Assembly: GCA_947003375.1 (NCBI GenBank) | Contig: CAMQOJ010000054.1 | Location: 1 to 13,469 of the forward strand | Direction of reading: 5' to 3' | From: an uncultured Lachnospiraceae bacterium | GTDB lineage: Bacteria > Bacillota > Clostridia > Lachnospirales > Lachnospiraceae | Length of the DNA stretch: 13,469 nucleotides | In this document: piece after piece, positions 6,929-13,469 of the stretch | Numbering within the stretch: position 1 is the first letter of the stretch | Layout of the letters: every line of letters begins with the position of its first letter | Program-made: the position numbers and the translations under genes | Notes under the pieces: model-generated | What the model was told of the DNA's origin: nothing | The model's database searches: none | The model's input: only the letters and a program-made list of their open reading frames with translations

Positions 6929-8809
6929 ATGTTGTTCAACATCGAAGAAGAATTGAAGAAACTGCCCAAAGAGCCCGGCGTCTACATCATGCGTGACGAT
7001 AAGGATGTCATCCTGTATGTGGGCAAGGCCGTGAACCTCCACAACCGCGTCCGCTCCTATTTCCGGGAGAACATCGGCAGAGGCCCCGCCATCGACAAGA
7101 TGGTGTCCCGGATCGCCCGGTTCGAGTACATCGTCACGGACTCCGAGCTGGAGGCCCTGGTGCTGGAGAACAACCTGATCAAGGAGAACTCCCCCAAGTA
7201 CAACACCCTGCTGAAGGACGACAAGACCTACCCCTACATCAAGGTGACGCTGGGGGAGGAGTACCCCAGGGTACAGTTCTCCCGGCTCATGAAGAAGGAC
7301 AAGTCCAAATATTTCGGCCCCTACACCAGCGCCGCGGCGGTGAAGGACACCATCGAGCTGCTGAACAAGCTCTACCGGCTCCGCACCTGCAACCGCAGCC
7401 TCCCCAGGGACATCGGCTCGGAGCGGCCCTGCCTGAACTACCATATCAAGCAGTGTCTGGGGCCCTGCCAGGGCTATGTCGCCAGGGAGCAGTACCGGGA
7501 GCAGGTGGAGCAGGCCCTGGAGTTCCTGAACGGAAACTACAGCCCGATCCTGAAGGAGCTGGAGGGGAAGATGCGCGCCGCCGCGGAGGAGCTGGACTTC
7601 GAGGCCGCGGCGGGATACCGGGACCTCTACAACAGCGTGAAGCAGGTGGCCCAGAAGCAGAAAATCACCGACAGCGCAGGGGAGGACAAGGACGTCATCG
7701 CCCTGTACCAGGACGACAGGGAGGCCGTGGTGCAGGTGTTCTTCGTCCGGGACGGGAAGCTGATTGGCCGGGAACACTATTATATGACACATGTGTCGGA
7801 AAACGGCAAGGCGGAGATTCTGGAGAACTTCGTGAAGCAGTTCTACGCCGGGACGCCCTTCATCCCCAGGGAGCTGATGCTGCAGTACGAGATAGAGGAC
7901 AGGGAGCTGATCGAGAAATGGCTCACCGGCCGCAAGGGCGGCAGGGTCTATGTCCGGGTGCCCAAAATCGGGGCCAAGGAGAAGCTGGTGGAGCTGGCCG
8001 CCCAGAACGCCAGGCACATCCTGGAGCAGGACAGGGAGCGGCTCAAGCGGGAGGAGGGACGCACCATAGGCGCGGCCAAAGAGATCGCCGCCCTGCTGGG
8101 GCTTGGGAAGATCGAGCGCATGGAGGCCTTCGACATCTCCAACATCAACGGCTTCGAGAACGTGGGCTCCATGATCGTCTTCGAGAAAGGGAAGCCCAAG
8201 CCCAGCGACTACCGGAAATTCCGCATCAAGACCGTCTCCGGCCCCGACGACTACGCCTGCATGCGGGAAGTCCTCACCAGGCGCTTCCGCCACGGGCTGG
8301 AGGAGAGCAAAGAACTGGAGGAGAAGGCGCTGGACGCAGCCTACGGGAGCTTCACCAGGTTCCCCGACCTGCTGATGATGGACGGCGGCAGGGGCCAGGT
8401 GAACATCGCCCTGTCCGTGCTCCGGGAGCTTGGCATCGCGATTCCGGTCTGCGGCATGGTGAAGGACGACAGCCACCGCACCAGGGGCCTGTACTTCAAC
8501 AATGTGGAGCTGCCCATAGACACCCGCTCCGAGGGCTTCAAGCTGATTACCAGGATCCAGGACGAGGCCCACCGCTTCGCCATCGAGTACCACAGGTCCC
8601 TGCGCAGCAAGGCCCAGGTGAAGTCCGTCCTGGACGGGATTCCCGGCGTAGGCCCCGCCAGGAGGAAGGCCCTGATGCGGAGCTTCGGATCCATCGAGGA
8701 CATCAAGGCGGCTTCCGTGGAGGAGCTTGGCAGCCTGCCGGAAATCAACCGCAGGGCCGCGGAGGCCATCTACGACTTTTTCCACAAACCGGGGGAGGGC
8801 CCTGCCTGA
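6929..8809 (+). CDS. uvrC: excinuclease ABC subunit C (UvrC)
   Basis: UvrC makes both incisions flanking a DNA lesion once UvrA and UvrB have marked it. The 626-residue product has the family's full length and domain order. The N-terminal GIY-YIG nuclease has GVYIM (17-21), YVGK (30-33) and the ELEALVLEN motif with likely catalytic Glu80. A Cys cluster follows (Cys154, 168, 176, 180), matching the iron-sulphur site reported for the family. A UVR domain for UvrB contact lies about 204-238. The RNase H-like second nuclease has Asp402 (FDISN), Asp485 (MMDGG) and His516 (KDDSHRT). Helix-hairpin-helix DNA-binding motifs are at the C-terminus (LDGIPGVGPARRKAL onward). ATG 6929 is chosen because AAGGAG lies 5 bases upstream; an earlier in-frame ATG at 6854 sits in the ftsH terminator. 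It is followed by a terminator that overlaps its stop codon. Confidence 0.97.
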   Translation: MLFNIEEELKKLPKEPGVYIMRDDKDVILYVGKAVNLHNRVRSYFRENIGRGPAIDKMVSRIARFEYIVTDSELEALVLENNLIKENSPKYNTLLKDDKTYPYIKVTLGEEYPRVQFSRLMKKDKSKYFGPYTSAAAVKDTIELLNKLYRLRTCNRSLPRDIGSERPCLNYHIKQCLGPCQGYVAREQYREQVEQALEFLNGNYSPILKELEGKMRAAAEELDFEAAAGYRDLYNSVKQVAQKQKITDSAGEDKDVIALYQDDREAVVQVFFVRDGKLIGREHYYMTHVSENGKAEILENFVKQFYAGTPFIPRELMLQYEIEDRELIEKWLTGRKGGRVYVRVPKIGAKEKLVELAAQNARHILEQDRERLKREEGRTIGAAKEIAALLGLGKIERMEAFDISNINGFENVGSMIVFEKGKPKPSDYRKFRIKTVSGPDDYACMREVLTRRFRHGLEESKELEEKALDAAYGSFTRFPDLLMMDGGRGQVNIALSVLRELGIAIPVCGMVKDDSHRTRGLYFNNVELPIDTRSEGFKLITRIQDEAHRFAIEYHRSLRSKAQVKSVLDGIPGVGPARRKALMRSFGSIEDIKAASVEELGSLPEINRRAAEAIYDFFHKPGEGPA

Positions 8810-8824
8810 CCCCCGCCCCCTTTT
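8791..8824 (+). terminator. intrinsic terminator overlapping the uvrC stop
   Basis: GGGGG (8791-8795) pairs with CCCCC (8816-8820). After an A-G mismatch, GGG (8797-8799) pairs with CCC (8812-8814). The stop codon TGA (8807-8809) lies in the loop. TTTT follows directly (8821-8824), then a further T-rich stretch to about 8839. Its left arm encodes the last residues of UvrC. Confidence 0.75.
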
Positions 8825-8847
8825 CTGTTCTTTTTCTTTAGAAGGTC

Positions 8848-8876
8848 TTCACATTATGATTTTCTTATGTTACAAT
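8848..8876 (+). promoter_or_regulatory. strong sigma-A promoter of the hprK operon
   Basis: TTCACA (8848-8853, 5 of 6 to the -35 consensus) and TACAAT (8871-8876, 5 of 6 to the -10 consensus) are 17 bp apart. The -10 is extended by TG at 8868-8869. Transcription would begin near 8883, about 70 bases before the hprK start. No equally good promoter was seen in the gaps downstream, so the five following genes probably share this one. Confidence 0.8.
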
Positions 8877-8952
8877 CAAGATACTATCATATCAGCCAGC
8901 AGAGCGGCTGTGGAAGGAAGACGGCCGCGAAATCATAAGCAGGAGACAAGCC

Positions 8953-9894
8953 ATGGAAAGTGTCAGATTGACCCGCCTCATTGAAAAGATGAAACTGGAG
9001 AACCTTACGCCGGAGATCGATGTGTCGGATATCCGCCTCACCCAGCCCGAAATCAACCGGCCCGCGCTGCAGCTCACCGGCTATTTCGAGCATTTCGACG
9101 CCACCAGGCTCCAGATTATCGGCTTCGTGGAGTATACGTACATGGAGGGCCTGTCGGACGAGAGGAAGCGGGAGATCTACAACGAATTCATGGAGTATGA
9201 CGTGTCCGCGGTGGTGTTCTGCCGGGAGCTGAAGCCCGACCCTATCTTCATGCAGGCGGCCCTCACCCACAAGATACCCCTTCTGTCCTCCAGGAAGACC
9301 ACATCCATCTTCATGGCCGAGTCCATCCGATGGCTGAACGTGAAGCTGGCCCCCTGCATCTCCGTCCACGGCGTGCTGGTGGACGTCTACGGGGAGGGTC
9401 TGCTGATCACCGGCGAGAGCGGCATCGGCAAGTCCGAGGCGGCCCTGGAGCTGATTCGGAGAGGGCACCGGCTGGTCACCGACGATGTGGTGGAGATCAG
9501 GAAGGTGAGCGACGACACCCTTGTAGGCTCCGCGCCGGACATGCTCAGGCACCTGATTGAGCTGCGGGGCATCGGGGTGGTGGACGTGAAGGCGCTGTTC
9601 GGCGCATCCTCCGTCATGGACACCCAGAACATAGACCTTGTGATCCGCCTGGAGGACTGGGACAGGGACAAGGAATACGACAGGCTGGGCCTGGAGGAGA
9701 ACTACACGGAGTACCTGGGCAACAAGGTGGTGTGCTACAATATCCCCATCCGCCCGGGCCGGAACCTGGCGGTGATCTGCGAGTCCGCCGCCGTCAACCA
9801 CAGACAGAAGAAGATGGGCTACAACGCGGCCCAGGAGCTATACACGCGGGTACAGAATTCCTTCGCCAAGGGCAGGGACGAGGACGAATGGTAA
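8953..9894 (+). CDS. hprK: HPr kinase/phosphorylase
   Basis: This bifunctional enzyme phosphorylates or dephosphorylates HPr at its regulatory serine in response to glycolytic intermediates, ATP and phosphate. It is the sensor of carbon catabolite repression in low-GC Gram-positives. The 313-residue product has the normal length. The N-terminal domain runs to about residue 130. The kinase core has His139 (SVHG), Walker A GESGIGKS (154-161) and likely catalytic Asp178 (TDDVV). The HPrK family signature LRGIGVVDVK is at 204-213, and the conserved C-terminal IPIRPGRNLAV and NHRQKKMG motifs are at 264-274 and 282-289. ATG 8953 has AGGAGA 6 bases upstream. It is the first gene after a strong promoter, with glucokinase 73 bases downstream. 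HPr itself is not in the window. Confidence 0.97.
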   Translation: MESVRLTRLIEKMKLENLTPEIDVSDIRLTQPEINRPALQLTGYFEHFDATRLQIIGFVEYTYMEGLSDERKREIYNEFMEYDVSAVVFCRELKPDPIFMQAALTHKIPLLSSRKTTSIFMAESIRWLNVKLAPCISVHGVLVDVYGEGLLITGESGIGKSEAALELIRRGHRLVTDDVVEIRKVSDDTLVGSAPDMLRHLIELRGIGVVDVKALFGASSVMDTQNIDLVIRLEDWDRDKEYDRLGLEENYTEYLGNKVVCYNIPIRPGRNLAVICESAAVNHRQKKMGYNAAQELYTRVQNSFAKGRDEDEW

Positions 9895-9967
9895 ACGCGG
9901 TTCCTGCGGCAGCAGGCTGAAAAAGAGCGCAGCAACAGCATAAAGCATAGAAAGGATCGAAAAACGT

Positions 9968-10915
9968 ATGAGTAAGTATGCATTTGGGGTGGATGTAGGA
10001 GGTACGACCGTAAAGCTGGGCCTGTTCGACGGGGAGGGGACGCTCCTGGACAAATGGGAGATCCCCACGGTGACGGCGAACCAGGGGGAAGCCATCCTGC
10101 CGGACGTGGCGAAGAGCATCACGGCCAAGATGGAGGAGAAGGGCCTGGCGGAGGCGGACGTGGCGGGAATCGGCATCGGCGTGCCGGGGCCGGTGGACCG
10201 CAACGGCCTGCTGGTGGGCAGGGCAGTGAACCTGGGCTGGGACTCTCTTGACATACCCGGGGCCCTGGGCGCATATATTAATGTACCGGTGAAGGCTGCC
10301 AACGATGCCAATGTGGCTGCTTTCGGCGAGCTGTGGCAGGGCGGCGGCAAGGGCTATGAGAACATGGTGGCCGTGACCCTGGGCACGGGCGTGGGCGGCG
10401 GCATCATCGTAGACGGCAGGCTCCTGGCCGGTTCCACAGGGGCAGGCGGCGAAATCGGACATCTCCATCTCCAGGACGGGGAGGAGGAGCGCTGCAACTG
10501 TAGGAACAGCGGCTGCCTGGAGCAGTACGCTTCCGCCACGGGCATCGTGCGCCTGGCGAAGCGCCGCCTTGCGGAGGATGAGAAGGACAGCTCCCTGCGC
10601 CAGGGAGAGGTCAGCGCCAAGGCCGTGTTCGATGCCGTGAAGGCAGGGGACGGCGTGGCCATAGAGATTGCGGAGCGCTTCGGGGACTATCTGGGCAAGG
10701 GCCTGGCCATCGTGGCGGCAGTGGTGAACCCGGAGGCCTTCGTCATCGGCGGCGGCGTGTCCAAGGCCGGGGATATCCTCCTGACCTTTGTGGAGCCCAA
10801 TTTCAGGAAGTACGCGTTTCCCCAGTGCAGGGGCGCGAAGTTCGTCCTGGCCGAGCTTGGGAACGACGCCGGCATCTACGGCGCGGCGGCATTGCTCCTG
10901 CGGGACAACGGGTAG
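9968..10915 (+). CDS. glcK: ROK-family glucokinase
   Basis: It probably phosphorylates glucose to glucose-6-phosphate with ATP in the cytosol. The 315-residue product has the ROK fold signatures: phosphate-binding DVGGTTVKLG (9-18), likely catalytic Asp113 in ANDANVAAFGE, adenosine-site GTGVGGG (139-145), and a zinc-site region with His165/His167 followed by Cys176, Cys178 and Cys183. The usual ROK pattern is CxCGxxGC; here the fourth residue is Arg179 instead of Gly (CNCRNSGC), while the cysteines are kept. The start follows GAAAGGA by about 11 bases, a slightly long spacing, but the MSKYAFGVDVGG start fits the family. It lies between hprK and murB in the same orientation. Glucose is the likely substrate from similarity to bacterial ROK glucokinases; N-acetylmannosamine or another hexose is possible. 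Confidence 0.9.
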   Translation: MSKYAFGVDVGGTTVKLGLFDGEGTLLDKWEIPTVTANQGEAILPDVAKSITAKMEEKGLAEADVAGIGIGVPGPVDRNGLLVGRAVNLGWDSLDIPGALGAYINVPVKAANDANVAAFGELWQGGGKGYENMVAVTLGTGVGGGIIVDGRLLAGSTGAGGEIGHLHLQDGEEERCNCRNSGCLEQYASATGIVRLAKRRLAEDEKDSSLRQGEVSAKAVFDAVKAGDGVAIEIAERFGDYLGKGLAIVAAVVNPEAFVIGGGVSKAGDILLTFVEPNFRKYAFPQCRGAKFVLAELGNDAGIYGAAALLLRDNG

Positions 10916-10963
10916 CCGCGGCATACCTGCCGGGAATCAAATAGAAAAGGGAAGTCAATTTCA

Positions 10964-11872
10964 ATGATCAGTGGAGCAGTGGTGGAAGCATTACAAAGAT
11001 ACGTGCCCGGGGACAACATCCACCTGCAGGAGCCAATGGCAGGCCACACTACCTTTCGGATAGGGGGACCTGCCGATTGCTTTGTGCAGTTGGAGGACGA
11101 GGAACAGCTTAGGAAAGTGCGGCGGTATCTGGGGCTGGCGGGCGTACCGTTTTTTGTGCTGGGCAACGGGAGCAACCTGCTGGTGGACGATGCCGGCTAC
11201 AGGGGCGTAGTTCTACAGATAGGACAAAAGATGAGCGATATTTCCGTACAGGGATGCCATATCATCGCCAAGGCAGGCGCTACCTTAAGGCAGGTGGCGG
11301 CCGCCGCTTTGGAGCACGGACTTGCGGGCTTTGAGTTCGCCTCCGGCATCCCCGGCACGGTAGGCGGCGGCGTGGTGATGAACGCCGGGGCCTACGGGGG
11401 AGAGATGAGCCAGGTGGTGAACCAGGTCCGGGTGGTGAGCAAGGAGGGCGAGTCCATGGAACTGGACAACGATACCATGGAGTTCCGGTATCGCGGCAGC
11501 GTCATCCGGGGCAGCGCCTTCACGGTGACGGAGGTCACCTTCCGGCTGGAGCCGGGGGACAGGGAGGCCATCCGCGCCAAGATGGAGGAGCTGGCCGTAA
11601 GGCGCAGGGAGAAGCAGCCCCTGGAGTGCCCCAGCGCCGGCAGCACCTTCAAGCGGCCCGAGGGGCATTTCGCCGGGAAGCTGATCATGGAGGCGGGCTT
11701 TGCCGGATACCGGATCGGCGGCGCCCAGGTCTCCGAGAAGCACTGCGGCTTCGTGATAAATACCGGAGACGCCACGGCCCGGGACGTGCGGGCCCTCATA
11801 GAGGAGATACAGGCGCGGGTGAAGGAGCGGTTCCGGGTGGATCTGGAGCCGGAGATCGTGTTTTTGGGATAG
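10964..11872 (+). CDS. murB: UDP-N-acetylenolpyruvoylglucosamine reductase (MurB)
   Basis: MurB reduces UDP-GlcNAc-enolpyruvate to UDP-N-acetylmuramate with NADPH and FAD, the second committed step of peptidoglycan synthesis. The 302-residue product matches the shorter Gram-positive (type II) form. FAD-binding motifs are LGNGSNLLV (66-74) and GIPGTVGGGVVMNAGAYGGE (128-147). The catalytic serine is Ser227 in GSTFKRP, with Arg177 (FRYRGS) and Glu297 (EPEIVFLG) as the other expected active-site residues. Upstream AAAAGGGAAG is about 12 bases from ATG 10964, a long spacing, yet no better in-frame start is seen. It sits 48 bases after the glucokinase gene and 51 bases before rapZ, consistent with one operon. 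Confidence 0.96.
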   Translation: MISGAVVEALQRYVPGDNIHLQEPMAGHTTFRIGGPADCFVQLEDEEQLRKVRRYLGLAGVPFFVLGNGSNLLVDDAGYRGVVLQIGQKMSDISVQGCHIIAKAGATLRQVAAAALEHGLAGFEFASGIPGTVGGGVVMNAGAYGGEMSQVVNQVRVVSKEGESMELDNDTMEFRYRGSVIRGSAFTVTEVTFRLEPGDREAIRAKMEELAVRRREKQPLECPSAGSTFKRPEGHFAGKLIMEAGFAGYRIGGAQVSEKHCGFVINTGDATARDVRALIEEIQARVKERFRVDLEPEIVFLG

Positions 11873-11889
11873 GACAGGGTTGTTGACAT

Positions 11890-11923
11890 GGCCGTCCGGA
11901 GGACCGGGCGGCCGGAGGACATT
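11890..11923 (+). promoter_or_regulatory. GC-rich hairpin abutting the rapZ ribosome-binding site
   Basis: GGCCGTCCGG (11890-11899) pairs with CCGGGCGGCC (11904-11913) over 10 bp, including one G-U wobble, with an AGGA loop. GGAGG (11914-11918) begins at the very next base and lies 5 bases before the ATG. The 9-base string CCGGAGGAC is present twice (11896-11904 and 11912-11920), so a second Shine-Dalgarno-like core is partly held in the hairpin loop. No T-tract follows, so termination is unlikely; control or tuning of rapZ translation is inferred. Confidence 0.55.
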
Positions 11924-12790
11924 ATGAGATTCGTAGTAGTCACGGGGATGAGCGGCGGGGGGAAGAGCACCGCCCTGAAGATGCTGGAGGATGTGGGCTT
12001 TTACTGTGTGGATAATCTTCCGGTGTCGCTGGTGGAGAAATTCGCGGAGTTGGTCTCCATGCCCGGCAGCGAGGTGGGCAAGGTGGCCCTGGGGCTGGAC
12101 GTGCGCTCCGACCAGAGTTTTGAGGATGCCACGAAGATTCTGGAGAAGCTGAAAAATCTGGGCACGAAGCTGGAGATTCTCTTCATGGATGCCGACGAGA
12201 GCGTTCTGATCAAGAGATACAAGGAGACCAGGCGCGTCCATCCCCTTGCCATGGACAAGCGTGTGGAGGACGGCGTCAGAATCGAGCGCAGGGTACTTGA
12301 GAATATCCGTCGGCATGCCGATTATGTAATTGACACCTCGAACCTGCTCACAAGGGAGCTGAAGGAGGAGCTGAACCGCATTTTCGTGGAGAACGCGGCG
12401 TACAACAGCCTTATGGTGACGGTGATGTCCTTTGGCTTCAAGCACGGCATCCCGGCGGACGCGGATTTGGTGCTGGACGTGCGCTTCCTCCCCAATCCTT
12501 TTTATATAGAGGAGCTCAAATGTAAGACGGGGAACGACAGGGAGGTCCAGGAGTACGTGATGGGCTTCCACGAGGCGGAGGTCTTCCTGGAGAAGCTCAC
12601 GGACATGCTGCAGTTCCTGATACCGAATTATGTGAAAGAGGGAAAGAACCGTCTGGTGGTGGCTATAGGCTGCACAGGGGGGCAGCACCGCAGCGTCACT
12701 CTGGCGGGGGAGCTGTATCGGTGCATAAAGGGCAGGGGAGGGTACGGCTGCAAGCTGTACCACCGCGACATTGCGCAGCAGGGGAAATAG
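11924..12790 (+). CDS. rapZ: RNase adapter / nucleotide-binding protein RapZ (YvcJ family)
   Basis: RapZ proteins are P-loop ATP/GTP-binding proteins. In E. coli RapZ senses glucosamine-6-phosphate and guides decay of a small RNA controlling GlmS; the Bacillus homologue YvcJ is less well defined. The 288-residue product has Walker A GMSGGGKS (8-15), the VDNLP motif (29-33), DVRFLPNP (185-192) and the C-terminal signature GCTGGQHRSV (249-258), all diagnostic of the family. The frame opens at ATG 11888, but ATG 11924 is chosen: it has GGAGG at a 5-base spacing and gives the usual MRFVVVTGMSGGGKS start, whereas 11888 would put the upstream hairpin inside the coding sequence. It ends 2 bases before whiA. 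In Bacillus a yvcK gene lies between these two; here it is absent. Confidence 0.95.
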   Translation: MRFVVVTGMSGGGKSTALKMLEDVGFYCVDNLPVSLVEKFAELVSMPGSEVGKVALGLDVRSDQSFEDATKILEKLKNLGTKLEILFMDADESVLIKRYKETRRVHPLAMDKRVEDGVRIERRVLENIRRHADYVIDTSNLLTRELKEELNRIFVENAAYNSLMVTVMSFGFKHGIPADADLVLDVRFLPNPFYIEELKCKTGNDREVQEYVMGFHEAEVFLEKLTDMLQFLIPNYVKEGKNRLVVAIGCTGGQHRSVTLAGELYRCIKGRGGYGCKLYHRDIAQQGK

Positions 12791-12792
12791 AC

Positions 12793-13424
12793 ATGTCATT
12801 TTCTGGTGAAGTGAAGAAGGAGCTGGCAAAGCGGATAAATCCCGCCAGGCATTGCCAGATAGCGGAGCTGGCCGCCCTCATGAATTTCTGCGGAGCATAT
12901 GGGCGAAGCGGAGGGGAATCCGGGGGAAAAGCCGGATATACCCTGGGCTTTCAGACAGAAAATGAGGCTGTGGCCAGAAAAGGCTTTACATTGCTGAAAA
13001 AAACATATAATATAGATACGGACAGGATATTGGACGAGGAGGAGCTCCAGGGGCTGTTTACGAAGCTGGGAAGCCTGGAAGAGCCGGTGAGCCCGCTCCT
13101 GATTAAGAACTCCTGCTGTAGGAGGGCTTTCCTGCGGGGGGCGTTCCTGGCCGTAGGCTCTATGAGCGATCCCACCAAGGCATACCATCTGGAATTCGAC
13201 TGCACGGACGAGAGGAAGGCCAAGCAGCTCCAGGAAGCGATTAGGAGCTTTGAGATTGAATCCAAGATTATTCTCCGGAAGAAGTACCATGTGGTCTATT
13301 TAAAGGAGGGCTCCGGCATTGTGAATCTGCTGAACGTCTGCGAGGCCCCGGTGTCCCTGATGAACCTGGAGAACATGCGGATTCTGAAGGAGATGCGAGG
13401 TGCCGTGAACCGGCGGGTGAACTG
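12793..13424 (+). CDS. whiA: DNA-binding protein WhiA, 3' end missing
   Basis: WhiA is a conserved Gram-positive DNA-binding protein linked to sporulation in actinomycetes and to cell division and metabolism in Bacillus. About 210 codons of the expected 310-320 are present. They hold the typical start MSFSGEVKKELA, the LAGLIDADG-like domain (RRAFLRGAFLAVGSMSDP, about 110-127) and the MRGAVNRRVN segment, which comes just before the domain boundary in homologues. The C-terminal helix-turn-helix domain is missing because the genomic sequence stops at the adapter junction. The frame continues through adapter to a TGA at 13462-13464, but those residues are artefactual. AGGGGA (12780-12785), inside the end of rapZ, is the ribosome-binding site 7 bases before ATG 12793, so the two genes are translationally linked. 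Confidence 0.94.
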
Positions 13425-13469
13425 CTGTCTCTTATACACATCTCCGAGCCCACGAGACAGATGAGGATC
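13425..13469 (+). other. Nextera sequencing adapter contamination
   Basis: CTGTCTCTTATACACATCT (13425-13443) is the 19-base Tn5 mosaic end used in Nextera libraries. CCGAGCCCACGAGAC (13444-13458) is the i7-side adapter. The next eight bases (13459-13466) sit where the sample index belongs, and ATC (13467-13469) matches the start of the following flow-cell segment. It is synthetic library sequence retained at a contig end, not genomic DNA. It generates the well-known spurious peptide tail LLYTSPSPRD on one strand and MGSEMCIRD on the other. Confidence 0.98.

Noticed and set aside
5414..8785. A 1123-codon open frame on the minus strand across ftsH and uvrC
   Set aside because: It is antisense to two clearly recognised genes, has low-complexity His/Leu/Gly/Gln-rich composition and no recognisable domain. 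GC-rich codon use in the + strand genes removes stop codons from this frame.
7453..8841. A 462-codon + strand frame overlapping uvrC
   Set aside because: It is Gly/Arg/Pro-rich, out of frame with the complete UvrC protein and without motifs; a GC-content artefact.
9903..9916. CCTGC/GCAGG hairpin between hprK and the glucokinase gene as a terminator
   Set aside because: It is a short stem followed by A-rich rather than T-rich sequence on the coding strand, so it should not end transcription.
11285..12829. A 514-codon minus-strand open frame across murB and rapZ
   Set aside because: It is a shadow of two well-identified genes, with no motif and no suitable promoter or ribosome-binding site recognised.
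13268..13453. A small minus-strand frame beginning MGSEMCIRDS
   Set aside because: Its first residues are translated from the Nextera adapter on the reverse strand, and the rest is antisense to whiA.

Overview
This window is a stretch of a Gram-positive chromosome, most likely from a Clostridia member of the Lachnospiraceae type. The reasons are strong Shine-Dalgarno sites of the AGGAGG kind, sigma-A style promoters, and the Firmicutes core block hprK / murB / rapZ / whiA with uvrC just upstream. Coding DNA is GC-rich (roughly 60% by eye), and the few gaps are AT-richer. All eight genes are on the + strand, packed tightly, with no RNA genes, insertion sequences or CRISPR arrays.

Layout: (1) Bases 1-301 are non-coding. 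They hold a MITE-like palindromic element with an imperfect inverted repeat, a terminator-like hairpin and a TATAAT box. (2) Bases 302-4109 carry two overlapping genes for full-size ABC exporter half-transporters, probably a heterodimer of unknown substrate. The second gene has an in-frame 39/78-bp tandem repeat in the linker between its membrane and ATPase domains. (3) After an AT-rich gap with a clear sigma-A promoter comes ftsH, encoding the membrane AAA+ metalloprotease. It has a Gly/Asn-rich N-terminus and an unusually long Ala/Glu/Pro-rich C-terminal tail, and ends at a good intrinsic terminator. (4) uvrC (nucleotide excision repair) follows; its terminator overlaps its own stop codon. 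(5) A very good promoter (TTCACA, 17 bp, extended TGTTACAAT) drives hprK, a ROK-family glucokinase, murB, rapZ and whiA as one probable operon. It joins sensing of glycolytic flux (HPr kinase), glucose phosphorylation, peptidoglycan precursor synthesis (MurB), nucleotide/amino-sugar control (RapZ) and a division/metabolism regulator (WhiA).

The last 45 bases are not biological. From 13425 on, the sequence is the Nextera transposase mosaic end plus the i7-side adapter, an 8-base index and the first bases of the next adapter segment. whiA is therefore cut at about codon 211, and its apparent C-terminus (LLYTSPSPRDR) is an artefact.

I do not see a convincing novel multi-gene system; most of the window is housekeeping. 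The items most worth a second look are the palindromic repeat at the left edge, the tandem repeat in the ABC linker, the hairpin abutting the rapZ ribosome-binding site, and the long FtsH tail.
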